Positions 1 to 5,772 of a stretch of DNA of 8,710 nt are shown here, in pieces. This DNA comes from CAVPGH01 sp046726955 (GTDB taxonomy: Bacteria; Acidobacteriota; Vicinamibacteria; Fen-336). The position numbers and the translations under genes are program-made. The DNA is taken from positions 1-8,710 of the forward strand of contig JBKPBQ010000247.1 of the NCBI GenBank assembly GCA_046726955.1, read 5' to 3'. Position 1 is the first letter of the stretch. Every line of letters starts with the position of its first letter. A model generated the notes under the pieces. It saw nothing but the letters and a program-made list of their open reading frames with translations. It was not told the DNA's origin and made no database searches.

Positions 1-1491
1 TCTGGCCTGGCGTCTGTCCCATTCTCCGGTGTGCAGCCCGATCCCGAGGGGCAAGCCCAGGTGCTGCGCTTCGTCGACAATGGAGCGTCCGCAGCGGATG
101 GCTCGGGCCGTGCCGTCGAAGGCCGACAAGGCGCCGTCCCCCGCCCGGGGCAGATCGCGCCCCCGGAATCGCCGCGTCTGGGCGGCGACCAGCGCCTGAA
201 GGCGAGCGATCTCGGAAGCCGTCGCTCCGCCGCCCCGCGCTCCGCTGAGGGTGGCGCACAGGATCGTGGCGAAGACCCGGCTCGACTCGGCGCGCGCCCG
301 CTCGAGGGTCAGGAAGCGCTCGATCTCGTCGAGGAGCGCGTTCGGGTCGCCGACGAATGGCAGGTGATCGTCTCCGGGAAGCTCCACGAAACGGGCGCCG
401 GGAACGAGGCTCGCCGCATAGCGGCCCTCCTCGACGCGCACGAAGCGATCGCCCGTCCTGTGCAACAAGAGCATCGGGACCCGGATCGTCGGCAGCACCG
501 GTCGGACGTCGATCTGCGCGTCCATGCGGGTGAGCGCGACCGCCGACGCCGGGCTCGCTCCCGCGCGCAGGTGGGCCGCCCACCACTCGCGAAACGCCGG
601 ATCGGCGGCCACGCTCGGCGCGCGGCTTTCGATGCCGAGCGGGCCGCCCCAGCGATCCAGGATCTCGCGGCAGAACGCCTCACGCTCGTCGTTCGTGGGC
701 GCCCACGGATAATCGGCCGCGGCCGGGCGCCGCGCGTACGCGCCGATCATGACGAGCGCTTCGGTCCGCTCCGGATGACGGGCCGCGAACGCGCTGCACA
801 CCGGCGCCTCCTCGCCGACGCCGACGAGCGCCGCCCGCCGCGTGCCGAGCGCGTCCAGCACGGCCCTGACGTCCTCCACGCGTTCTTCCAGGGTGGGCGG
901 GCCGGCGGTCCGGTCGGACAGGCCACTGCCGCGCTTGTCCAGCAGGATGAGCCGGGAGAACCCGGCCAGACGCCGAAGGAAGCGCGCGAACGACGGCTCG
1001 CTCCAGACGTACTCGATATGGGAGACCCAGCCCATCGCGAACACGAGATCCATCGGGGCGCTCCCGAGCACCTGATAGGCGATGTTGACGCCGCCGCTGC
1101 GTGCATAGAGGGTCCGGGGCCGAAGCGCGCTTGTCGAAAGCAGGTCGACGGGCGGTGCGGGCCTCGGAGAGGCGGCGACGACTTCTGCGATAAAACGGTA
1201 GCCACGCCGGTGGGCGGTTTCGATGATGCGCGGCCTCCGTGCTTCGTCGCCGAGCGCGCGCCGGATCTCGCTTACGCACACCTTGAGAGCGCCTTCGCCG
1301 AGGAACACCCCCGGCCAGATCGCGGCGAGCAGCTCGTCCTTGCCGATCAGGCGGCCTGGTCGCGCGGTGAGGTACTCGAGGACGGCCAGCGCCTTCGGGG
1401 TGAGAGGAATCGGGCCGGCCGGCCCGTTGAGGCGCCCGGTCGAGAGGTCGAGCTGGAAGCGGTCGAACGAGAACAGGCTTTCTGACGTCAT
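1..1491 (-). CDS. Winged-helix / alpha-beta hydrolase / cyclase-like regulator (C-terminus outside window)
   Basis: The 497 visible residues fall into three domains. Residues about 5-105 form an OmpR/CadC-type winged helix, with the wing signature HRRGYRF near residues 93-99. Residues about 118-395 form an alpha/beta-hydrolase fold, seen in LLDKRGSGLSD and in D348 (HRTGD) and H376 (GDDHLPF). From about residue 405 a class III adenylate/guanylate cyclase-like domain begins, with AGDG at 450-453 and GLHTGE near the window edge. This architecture is known in high-GC bacteria as a one-component DNA-binding regulator; target genes are unknown. By family alignment from memory, the hydrolase nucleophile is Gly226 (GVGEEA where GVSEGG is usual), the first metal-binding Asp of the cyclase is Thr414, and the usual Lys of KxxGDG is missing. 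The domain is therefore probably catalytically dead and used for sensing. Start: ATG at 1491 with GGAGG 11 nt upstream; GTG at 1494 is equally possible (8 nt). The long plus-strand reading frame over this gene is a composition shadow. Confidence 0.85.
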   Translation of the reverse strand, partial: MTSESLFSFDRFQLDLSTGRLNGPAGPIPLTPKALAVLEYLTARPGRLIGKDELLAAIWPGVFLGEGALKVCVSEIRRALGDEARRPRIIETAHRRGYRFIAEVVAASPRPAPPVDLLSTSALRPRTLYARSGGVNIAYQVLGSAPMDLVFAMGWVSHIEYVWSEPSFARFLRRLAGFSRLILLDKRGSGLSDRTAGPPTLEERVEDVRAVLDALGTRRAALVGVGEEAPVCSAFAARHPERTEALVMIGAYARRPAAADYPWAPTNDEREAFCREILDRWGGPLGIESRAPSVAADPAFREWWAAHLRAGASPASAVALTRMDAQIDVRPVLPTIRVPMLLLHRTGDRFVRVEEGRYAASLVPGARFVELPGDDHLPFVGDPNALLDEIERFLTLERARAESSRVFATILCATLSGARGGGATASEIARLQALVAAQTRRFRGRDLPRAGDGALSAFDGTARAIRCGRSIVDEAQHLGLPLGIGLHTGEWDRRQAR

Positions 1492-1502
1492 CACTGCCCG
1501 AT

Positions 1503-1507
1503 CCTCC
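1503..1507 (-). promoter_or_regulatory. Ribosome binding site of the winged-helix regulator
   Basis: GGAGG on the minus strand lies 8 nt before GTG 1494 and 11 nt before ATG 1491. The two start codons are adjacent and in frame, so the site fixes the start region but does not decide between them. No convincing -35/-10 pair was found upstream. Confidence 0.6.
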
Positions 1508-1824
1508 AGATCGATGCCCCTTCGAATCGTAACCGTGTCCTAGCAAGGGTCGGACCACGCGGGAATCGTTGCCGAATGGATACGGGATGGCACGGCCCTG
1601 CGCCGTTGGCCTGAAGACCTCATCCGCGCTGTCCGGCCGAGCTGCCTCGATACACTTCAATCGAAATCAGCTGCACAGCGTCCGCGCCGTGTCGGCCGGC
1701 CGGAGCTTCACTGCTCCCTCTGGCGCGACGAAGAGGACGAGCGCGACACGACTCGCTTGGCATACGCGCGCCAACCCCTCGCTCTTACGCGCGGGGTAAC
1801 CGCTTACGCCTCTCGTGCGCTCGG

Positions 1825-1845
1825 ACCGATTACCGATAACCGATA
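1825..1845. repeat. Three tandem 7-bp repeats
   Basis: ACCGATT is followed directly by ACCGATA and again by ACCGATA, so two copies are identical and one differs at the last base. The array lies about 330 bases upstream of the regulator's start and 64 bases past the stop of the lipase maturation factor gene. Direct repeats are the usual form of binding sites for OmpR-type winged-helix proteins. However, those sites normally repeat every 10-11 bases rather than 7, so a role as operator is only a guess. Confidence 0.5.
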
Positions 1846-1850
1846 GATGA

Positions 1851-1880
1851 GATGAAAAGGCTAGCCACCCGCGTGGTGGC
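1851..1880 (-). terminator. Weak terminator-like hairpin after the lipase maturation factor gene
   Basis: Read on the minus strand, GCCACC, a 5-nt loop and GGTGGC form a perfect 6-bp stem (1864-1880). It is followed after five bases by TTTT, and it starts 28 bases beyond the stop codon at 1909. Stem strength and position fit an intrinsic terminator, but the T tract is short and offset, so the call is tentative. Confidence 0.35.
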
Positions 1881-1939
1881 AACATGGCCCCACAGGACCA
1901 AAACGCGCTCAAAGGCGCAATGGGTCGGGGAGGCTAGCC
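1859..1939. repeat. Pair of GGCTAGCC palindromes flanking a 65-base segment
   Basis: The self-complementary octamer GGCTAGCC occurs at 1859-1866 and at 1932-1939, both times preceded by A. The right copy ends two bases before the point where recognisable GH1 beta-glucosidase coding sequence starts (W codon at 1942). The left copy touches the hairpin at 1864-1880. This pattern suits a recombination or deletion scar, but two octamers alone do not prove it. Confidence 0.4.
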
Positions 1940-3579
1940 GCTGGTCGCTCATGGACAACTTCGAGTGGGCGCAGGGCTTCGAGCCGCGCTTCGGCCTCTA
2001 CCGCGTGGACTGTCCGTCGCTCGACCGCCGGCGCGCCGGCGGTGCGGACAGCTTCGCCGCCCTCGCCCCCCCGCGCTGACGGTTCCGGCGGGGCCGCCCA
2101 CACGGTCGGACAATACAGGCCGAGCCGCCGGCGCCGCCACCAGGCTCCGGTCTGCCGAAGCGTCGCGACATCGGTGAAGCGGTAGTCGTAGACGACCGCG
2201 CGCATGGCGCGGGGCGGGCTCGGGCCGAAAGGATCGTCCTCGAGGAGAGCGAGTATCGCCGGCTCGTCGTTCACGAGACCGACGAAGAGCCGCGACAGCC
2301 ACGGGTTCTCGTCGCAGGTCTCGAGGGCGGCGAACCACATCTGCCAGTCGAGGCGCGGCTGGAACGGGGCGACGAAGCCAGGCCGCCGGCGCACGTCCCC
2401 GGGCTTCCAGCGGAACGCATAGGCGCGCCACTCCGACCCGTCGCGGCTTCCTTCTACCTCGATCTCGTGCCGGGACGTCGTCATGACGGCGAAGAGCCCG
2501 TACGGATACGCGACGCCGAACGGCTCGACGGCGGTCACACCGGTCACGAGCGGCTCCGGCCAGAGAGCGCCGAGGCCGACGGTCGAGGTCAGCCTCACCA
2601 CGGCGGCGACGGACAGGACGAGGGCCGCGGGCGCGAGCCTCCAACCCTCGAGTGCCGTCGGACGGCGGCCGTCACGCGAGGCGGGCAGGCGCCGCCGCAG
2701 CGCCGCCGGGAGCTGGCCGTCGTCGAGCGCGGTGAGGCAGAGCGCGACCGTGAGCACGTTGAAGAAGCAGTAGTTGCCGGTCGCCGCGATCAGGGCCTGG
2801 AGGCCCGTCATCGCGGCTGCCGACAGGAGGCGCAGACGGCGGCCAGCGAAGACGAAGAGGGGCGCGACGATCTCCACCGCGAACATCAGCGCGCACGAGA
2901 GTTTCTGGAAGGCCAGGGGAAGCTGATGGGCGAAATAGCCGATCCACGTGGGGAGCGGCTGGGTCTCGTAGTGGAACGTGAGGGCGGTGAAGTTCCGCCA
3001 CGTCGGGTCGCCGGAGAGCAGCTTCACGAGCCCGGAGCTGAGCATCAGGCGGAAGAGCAGGATCCGGAGCAGCCAGACGCCGGCGATCGCCGGCTCCGAT
3101 TCGTGTCCGGCTCGGGGCCGCGCCCCTCCGGGCGCGACGAGGATCGAGAGAAGGCCCGTCTCCACCAACAGGCTGTCCCACTGGTAGCCGAGGAAGACCT
3201 GGCCGATGGACATGAAGGAGAGATAGAGCGCCCACAGCAGCACGAGGAGCGGCCGCGGCCGGAAGCCGAGGACGACGAGGCCCGCGGCGACGGCACCCAC
3301 GAGCGCGGCGCCGTGCAGCGCCACGCGCCCCGCTCCGACGAACGGCAGAAAGAAGATCGAAGGGAGGTGCCGGTAGACCTCGCCGCCGAGGTACGAGTAC
3401 GCCCGGAGGACGAAGGTCCCCGCGGGGACGAGACCATCGGGTCCGAAGAGCCCTTCCTGCTCACGCTCCAGGGAGAGGAAGGCGAAGAGATAGGCGAGGC
3501 CGAGGAGCCGCAGGAAGAGCCAGGCGACGTGTCCGAAGCTCGCGGGGGAGCCGTCTTCAGCGGGTTCCAGGAGGCGCAT
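1909..3579 (-). CDS. Lipase maturation factor family membrane protein with an unusual C-terminal tail
   Basis: This 556-residue protein has several hydrophobic segments (roughly residues 18-38, 75-105, 108-132, 167-185, 228-247, 268-286 and 316-332). It also carries the family core SGLVKLLSGDPTWRN at 182-196, HYETQPLPTW at 203-212, HQLP at 218-221 and, near the end, GLYCPTV at 487-493. These match the lipase maturation factor family (LMF1/LMF2). In animals LMF1 acts in the endoplasmic reticulum to help lipases fold; the role of bacterial members is not established. Family members usually end close to the YCPTV region. Here 63 further residues (494-556), rich in Ala, Arg, Glu and Pro, are read antisense through the remnant of a beta-glucosidase gene. 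The start at 3579 suits the first membrane segment but has no clear ribosome binding site. The gene diverges from the M48 protease gene. Confidence 0.88.
   Translation of the reverse strand: MRLLEPAEDGSPASFGHVAWLFLRLLGLAYLFAFLSLEREQEGLFGPDGLVPAGTFVLRAYSYLGGEVYRHLPSIFFLPFVGAGRVALHGAALVGAVAAGLVVLGFRPRPLLVLLWALYLSFMSIGQVFLGYQWDSLLVETGLLSILVAPGGARPRAGHESEPAIAGVWLLRILLFRLMLSSGLVKLLSGDPTWRNFTALTFHYETQPLPTWIGYFAHQLPLAFQKLSCALMFAVEIVAPLFVFAGRRLRLLSAAAMTGLQALIAATGNYCFFNVLTVALCLTALDDGQLPAALRRRLPASRDGRRPTALEGWRLAPAALVLSVAAVVRLTSTVGLGALWPEPLVTGVTAVEPFGVAYPYGLFAVMTTSRHEIEVEGSRDGSEWRAYAFRWKPGDVRRRPGFVAPFQPRLDWQMWFAALETCDENPWLSRLFVGLVNDEPAILALLEDDPFGPSPPRAMRAVVYDYRFTDVATLRQTGAWWRRRRLGLYCPTVWAAPPEPSARGGEGGEAVRTAGAPAVERRTVHAVEAEARLEALRPLEVVHERPAASLPDPLRL
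1942..2079 (+). pseudogene. 3' remnant of a GH1 beta-glucosidase gene
   Basis: The plus strand encodes WSLMDNFEW at 1942-1968 followed by RFGLYRVD and then a Ser/Arg-rich end closing with a TGA at 2077-2079. WSLxDNFEW, then [KR]RFGLxxVD, is the C-terminal signature of glycoside hydrolase family 1, and the spacing is natural. Only the last 45 codons of a gene that is normally about 450 codons long remain. The catalytic TENG region, everything before it, and any start are absent. Over these 45 codons the third base is G or C in 43, while the opposite-strand frame used by the lipase maturation factor has 13 A/T wobble bases. This argues that the plus strand was the frame under selection. The remnant lies wholly inside the 3' end of the lipase maturation factor gene, in convergent orientation. 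Homology begins right after a GGCTAGCC palindrome. Confidence 0.8.
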
Positions 3580-3608
3580 CGGGGAGTGAAGGCATTCTAG
3601 ATTGGCCT

Positions 3609-3624
3609 TGTGATCGACGTCACA
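3609..3624. promoter_or_regulatory. CRP/FNR-family operator candidate in the divergent promoter region
   Basis: TGTGA-TCGACG-TCACA is an exact match to the TGTGA-N6-TCACA core recognised by CRP, Vfr and related cyclic-AMP receptor proteins. It is centred at 3616.5. That is about 109 bases before the M48 start and 37 bases before the lipase maturation factor start. This spacing leaves room to activate the M48 gene. On the other side a class II arrangement would put the transcription start inside the lipase maturation factor gene, so repression there is the simpler guess. No CRP gene is visible in the window. Confidence 0.5.
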
Positions 3625-3656
3625 GTTGGCAGGGCGGAAGCGGACGACGATTGTCG

Positions 3657-3677
3657 AGCTATCTCTACACGATAGCT
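3657..3677. promoter_or_regulatory. Perfect 7-bp inverted repeat upstream of the M48 gene
   Basis: Arms AGCTATC (3657-3663) and GATAGCT (3671-3677) are exact complements separated by 7 bases. The element ends 48 bases before the GTG start of the M48 gene. It could be a repressor operator or a 5'-leader hairpin; no T tract follows, so it is not an intrinsic terminator. Confidence 0.4.
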
Positions 3678-3714
3678 ATGTGCCGACGGCGCCTTCGGGG
3701 CGGCCGGGCGGTGT

Positions 3715-3719
3715 GGAGG
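3715..3719 (+). promoter_or_regulatory. Ribosome binding site deciding the M48 start
   Basis: GGAGG sits 6 bases before GTG 3726. This selects that GTG over the in-frame ATG codons at 3651 and 3678, which lack a site and would add a basic leader ahead of the signal sequence. Confidence 0.7.
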
Positions 3720-3725
3720 CATGCG

Positions 3726-5702
3726 GTGAATCGTTCCCTCTCGTTCCTCGCCCTCGTCGCCGGGACCACCCTTCTCCTCGCGTCTCCGGCGGGCGCGACC
3801 GCAAGCCGGGCCCGCGACGCCTTCGATCAGCAGATCGCCGCCCAGCTCCAGGTGGAGAGCGCGGAAGCCGCGCGGCTCTTCGCCGAAGCGAACGCCGCCC
3901 GCGAGCGTGACGACCACGCGAACGCGTCTCGTCTGTACGGCCTCGTCTACAAGATGGTGCCGCGCTTCGTCCACGCGCTGCGGCGGCAGGCGGGGGAGGA
4001 GCTGGCCCTCGGCCATCGGCAGCAGGCGATCGCGCTCGGGCGGGCGGCGCTCGCCGCCGACGCTTCCGCCGAGAACCTGACGGGGCTCGCGCTCGCCCTC
4101 GCGCGCGAAGTGAATGGCTCGAAGCCGACGGCGGACGAAGTGGCGGAGGCGCTCCGTCTCGCACAGCAGGCCGTCCAGAAGGCGCCCGACGACTTCTTCG
4201 CGAACGCCGGGTTGTGCCAGATCGCCCTGCGGGGCCAGGACACCAGCCCGCTCAAGCAGGGAGTCGAACGGCTCCTGCAAATCGCCGACGACGAAGCCGC
4301 CACCCACGAGTTCGCGGCCATCCTCGCCGCCGAGGAGGGGCGCTTCGACGACGCGGAGCATCAGCTCACGCGAGCGCACGAGCTCGGCATGCCGGATGCC
4401 GAGTATCAAGGGATGCGCGCCGCCATCCGGGAGGCGCGCCCGGCGACGTACGGCCTGGGATCGCTGCTCCTTCGCGCTCTCGGCGCCTGGGTGGGGGCCC
4501 TCCTGCTGCTCTTCGGCTGCGGCGCGCTCCTGAGCCGCGCCGTGCTCCATGCCGCCGAGGCAATGCCCACGGAAGCCAGTGGACGGGCGCAGGGTGCGCC
4601 CGCGCTCGTGCGACGAGCCTACGCCGTCGTGCTCTGGCTGTCCTGCGCCTACTACTACGTGTCGATGCCGATCCTCGCCCTCGTCGTTCTCGTGGCGGGA
4701 GGCGGGATCGTCTACGCGTGCTTCGCGATCGGCCACGTCCCGATCAAGCTCGTGGCCATCGTCGTGATCGTGACGTTCGCGACGCTGTGGTCGATCCTGA
4801 AGAGCCTCTTCGTGCGGGCGAAGGACGAAGACCCGGGCGAGCCTCTCGACCTTCGCACGCAGCCGCGGCTGCGCGCGCTGCTCGTCGAGGTGGCGCGGAG
4901 GCTGGGGACCCGGCCCGTCGAGAACGTCTATCTCACGCCCGGGACCGAGGTCGCGGTGATGGAGCGCGGTGGGATGTGGCGCCAGCTTCGCGGCTCCGCG
5001 GAGCGCTGCCTCATCCTGGGCGTGGGTGTCCTCGAGGGGCTGAAGATCGGGCCGTTCAAGGCCGTGATCGCCCACGAGTACGGCCACTTCTCGAACCGGG
5101 ATACGGCGGGCGGCGGTCTCGCGCTGGGCGTGCGTCGTTCGCTCTTCACCATGGCCAAGGGGCTCGCGGAGAGCGGGACGGCTCACTGGTACAACCCGGC
5201 CTGGATCTTCCTGAACGTCTTCTTCCGCGTCTTCATGCGGATCTCCCAGGGCGCCTCTCGTCTGCAGGAGATCCTGGCCGACCGGTGGGCCGCGTTCACG
5301 TACGGCTCGAAGGCGTTTGAGACGGGCCTTCGCCACGTCATCGAGCAGAGCGTCCGCTTCGAGGCCCGGGCGGGCGCGACCCTCGGCGAGACCCTGCGCA
5401 CGCAGACCGCGCTCGTGAACCTGTACCAGCACGCGCTCACCACGCCCGTGCCGGAGGAGCAGATCCTGAAGGCCGTGACCGAGGCGCTTCACCGCCCACC
5501 GTCGGTGTACGACAGCCATCCGTCTCCGACGGAGCGCACGCGCTGGGTGCGGGCACTGAACGCCAAGGGGACTACGGCAGGGGCCGACGACGCGCAGGAC
5601 GTCTGGACCCTCTTCGCCGATCGCGACAAGATCGAGGAGCGCATGACCGGCCGCGTCCGCGACATGGTCTACGCCTCGCAGGGGGTCCGGATCGCGGGAT
5701 AG
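3726..5702 (+). CDS. Membrane-anchored M48 family zinc metalloprotease with TPR-like N-terminus
   Basis: From GTG 3726 the protein has 658 residues. A signal sequence or signal anchor occupies residues 1-24 (hydrophobic FLALVAGTTLLLA, then SPAGA). Residues about 35-240 are Ala/Leu-rich helical repeats of TPR type. Three hydrophobic segments follow near 245-268, 298-330 and 340-362. The protease domain carries the zinc-binding HEYGH at 450-454 and the downstream ligand Glu515 in QEILAD, as in family M48 (HtpX, Ste24, BepA relatives). The catalytic residues are intact. Family members degrade misfolded envelope or membrane proteins; the substrate here is unknown. The soluble domain could face either side of the membrane. 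The gene is divergent from the lipase maturation factor gene, with a CRP-type site and an inverted repeat between them. It is followed by a hairpin and, 70 bases later, the GH9 gene. The very long minus-strand reading frame over it is a shadow. Confidence 0.9.
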   Translation: MNRSLSFLALVAGTTLLLASPAGATASRARDAFDQQIAAQLQVESAEAARLFAEANAARERDDHANASRLYGLVYKMVPRFVHALRRQAGEELALGHRQQAIALGRAALAADASAENLTGLALALAREVNGSKPTADEVAEALRLAQQAVQKAPDDFFANAGLCQIALRGQDTSPLKQGVERLLQIADDEAATHEFAAILAAEEGRFDDAEHQLTRAHELGMPDAEYQGMRAAIREARPATYGLGSLLLRALGAWVGALLLLFGCGALLSRAVLHAAEAMPTEASGRAQGAPALVRRAYAVVLWLSCAYYYVSMPILALVVLVAGGGIVYACFAIGHVPIKLVAIVVIVTFATLWSILKSLFVRAKDEDPGEPLDLRTQPRLRALLVEVARRLGTRPVENVYLTPGTEVAVMERGGMWRQLRGSAERCLILGVGVLEGLKIGPFKAVIAHEYGHFSNRDTAGGGLALGVRRSLFTMAKGLAESGTAHWYNPAWIFLNVFFRVFMRISQGASRLQEILADRWAAFTYGSKAFETGLRHVIEQSVRFEARAGATLGETLRTQTALVNLYQHALTTPVPEEQILKAVTEALHRPPSVYDSHPSPTERTRWVRALNAKGTTAGADDAQDVWTLFADRDKIEERMTGRVRDMVYASQGVRIAG

Positions 5703-5716
5703 CGCCTTCCGGAAGA

Positions 5717-5740
5717 CGCCGCGGCGCGCGGCGCTCTTTC
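5717..5740 (+). terminator. Terminator-like hairpin after the M48 gene
   Basis: CGCCGCG, a GCG loop and CGCGGCG form a perfect 7-bp GC stem at 5717-5733, followed by CTCTTTC. It starts 15 bases past the M48 stop. The stem is strong but the T tract is interrupted, so termination may be partial. A 10-bp palindrome CTTCCGGAAG (5706-5715) sits just before it. Confidence 0.4.
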
Positions 5741-5772
5741 CCTCGCCGACCGGGCACTCCATACTCACGTCG

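Larger units (their letters stand above)
1492..1908. other. Intergenic region between the regulator and the lipase maturation factor gene
   Basis: About 417 bases separate the two minus-strand genes. Short open frames exist on both strands (for example 1569-1799 plus and 1667-1912 minus), but none has a ribosome binding site or a recognisable motif, and I do not call them genes. The segment around 1820-1920 is visibly richer in A and T than the neighbouring genes. It contains the 7-bp tandem repeat at 1825-1845, a hairpin at 1864-1880 and one copy of the GGCTAGCC palindrome. It should also carry the promoter of the regulator, which I could not locate. Confidence 0.6.

Noticed and set aside
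31..1485. Long plus-strand open frame opposite the winged-helix regulator
   Set aside because: The minus frame gives continuous winged-helix, hydrolase and cyclase motifs over the same span. The plus product has no recognisable domain.
680..1660. Minus-strand open frames 680-1660 and 747-1205 as candidate genes
   Set aside because: They are out-of-frame readings of the same strand as the regulator and give Arg-rich sequence without domains; the true frame starts at 1491.
1647..1664. Inverted repeat TCGAT-N8-ATCGA upstream of the regulator
   Set aside because: The 5-bp arms are too short to separate from chance in this sequence, and no promoter could be placed around it.
1852..2079. Small 75-codon plus-strand gene starting at ATG 1852
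   Set aside because: Only the part from 1942 onward resembles a protein family (GH1 C-terminus). The leading 30 codons look random and no ribosome binding site is present, so it is treated as a remnant rather than a gene.
3651..3678. Possible -35/-10 promoter (TTGTCG, 16 bases, TAGCTA) before the M48 gene
   Set aside because: The -10 match is poor and overlaps the inverted repeat; not strong enough to call.
3597..5768. Very long minus-strand open frame (723 codons) opposite the M48 gene
   Set aside because: Its product is Arg/Glu/His/Pro-rich low-complexity sequence with no motifs. It is the mirror of a high-GC3 gene with an intact HEYGH protease frame on the plus strand.
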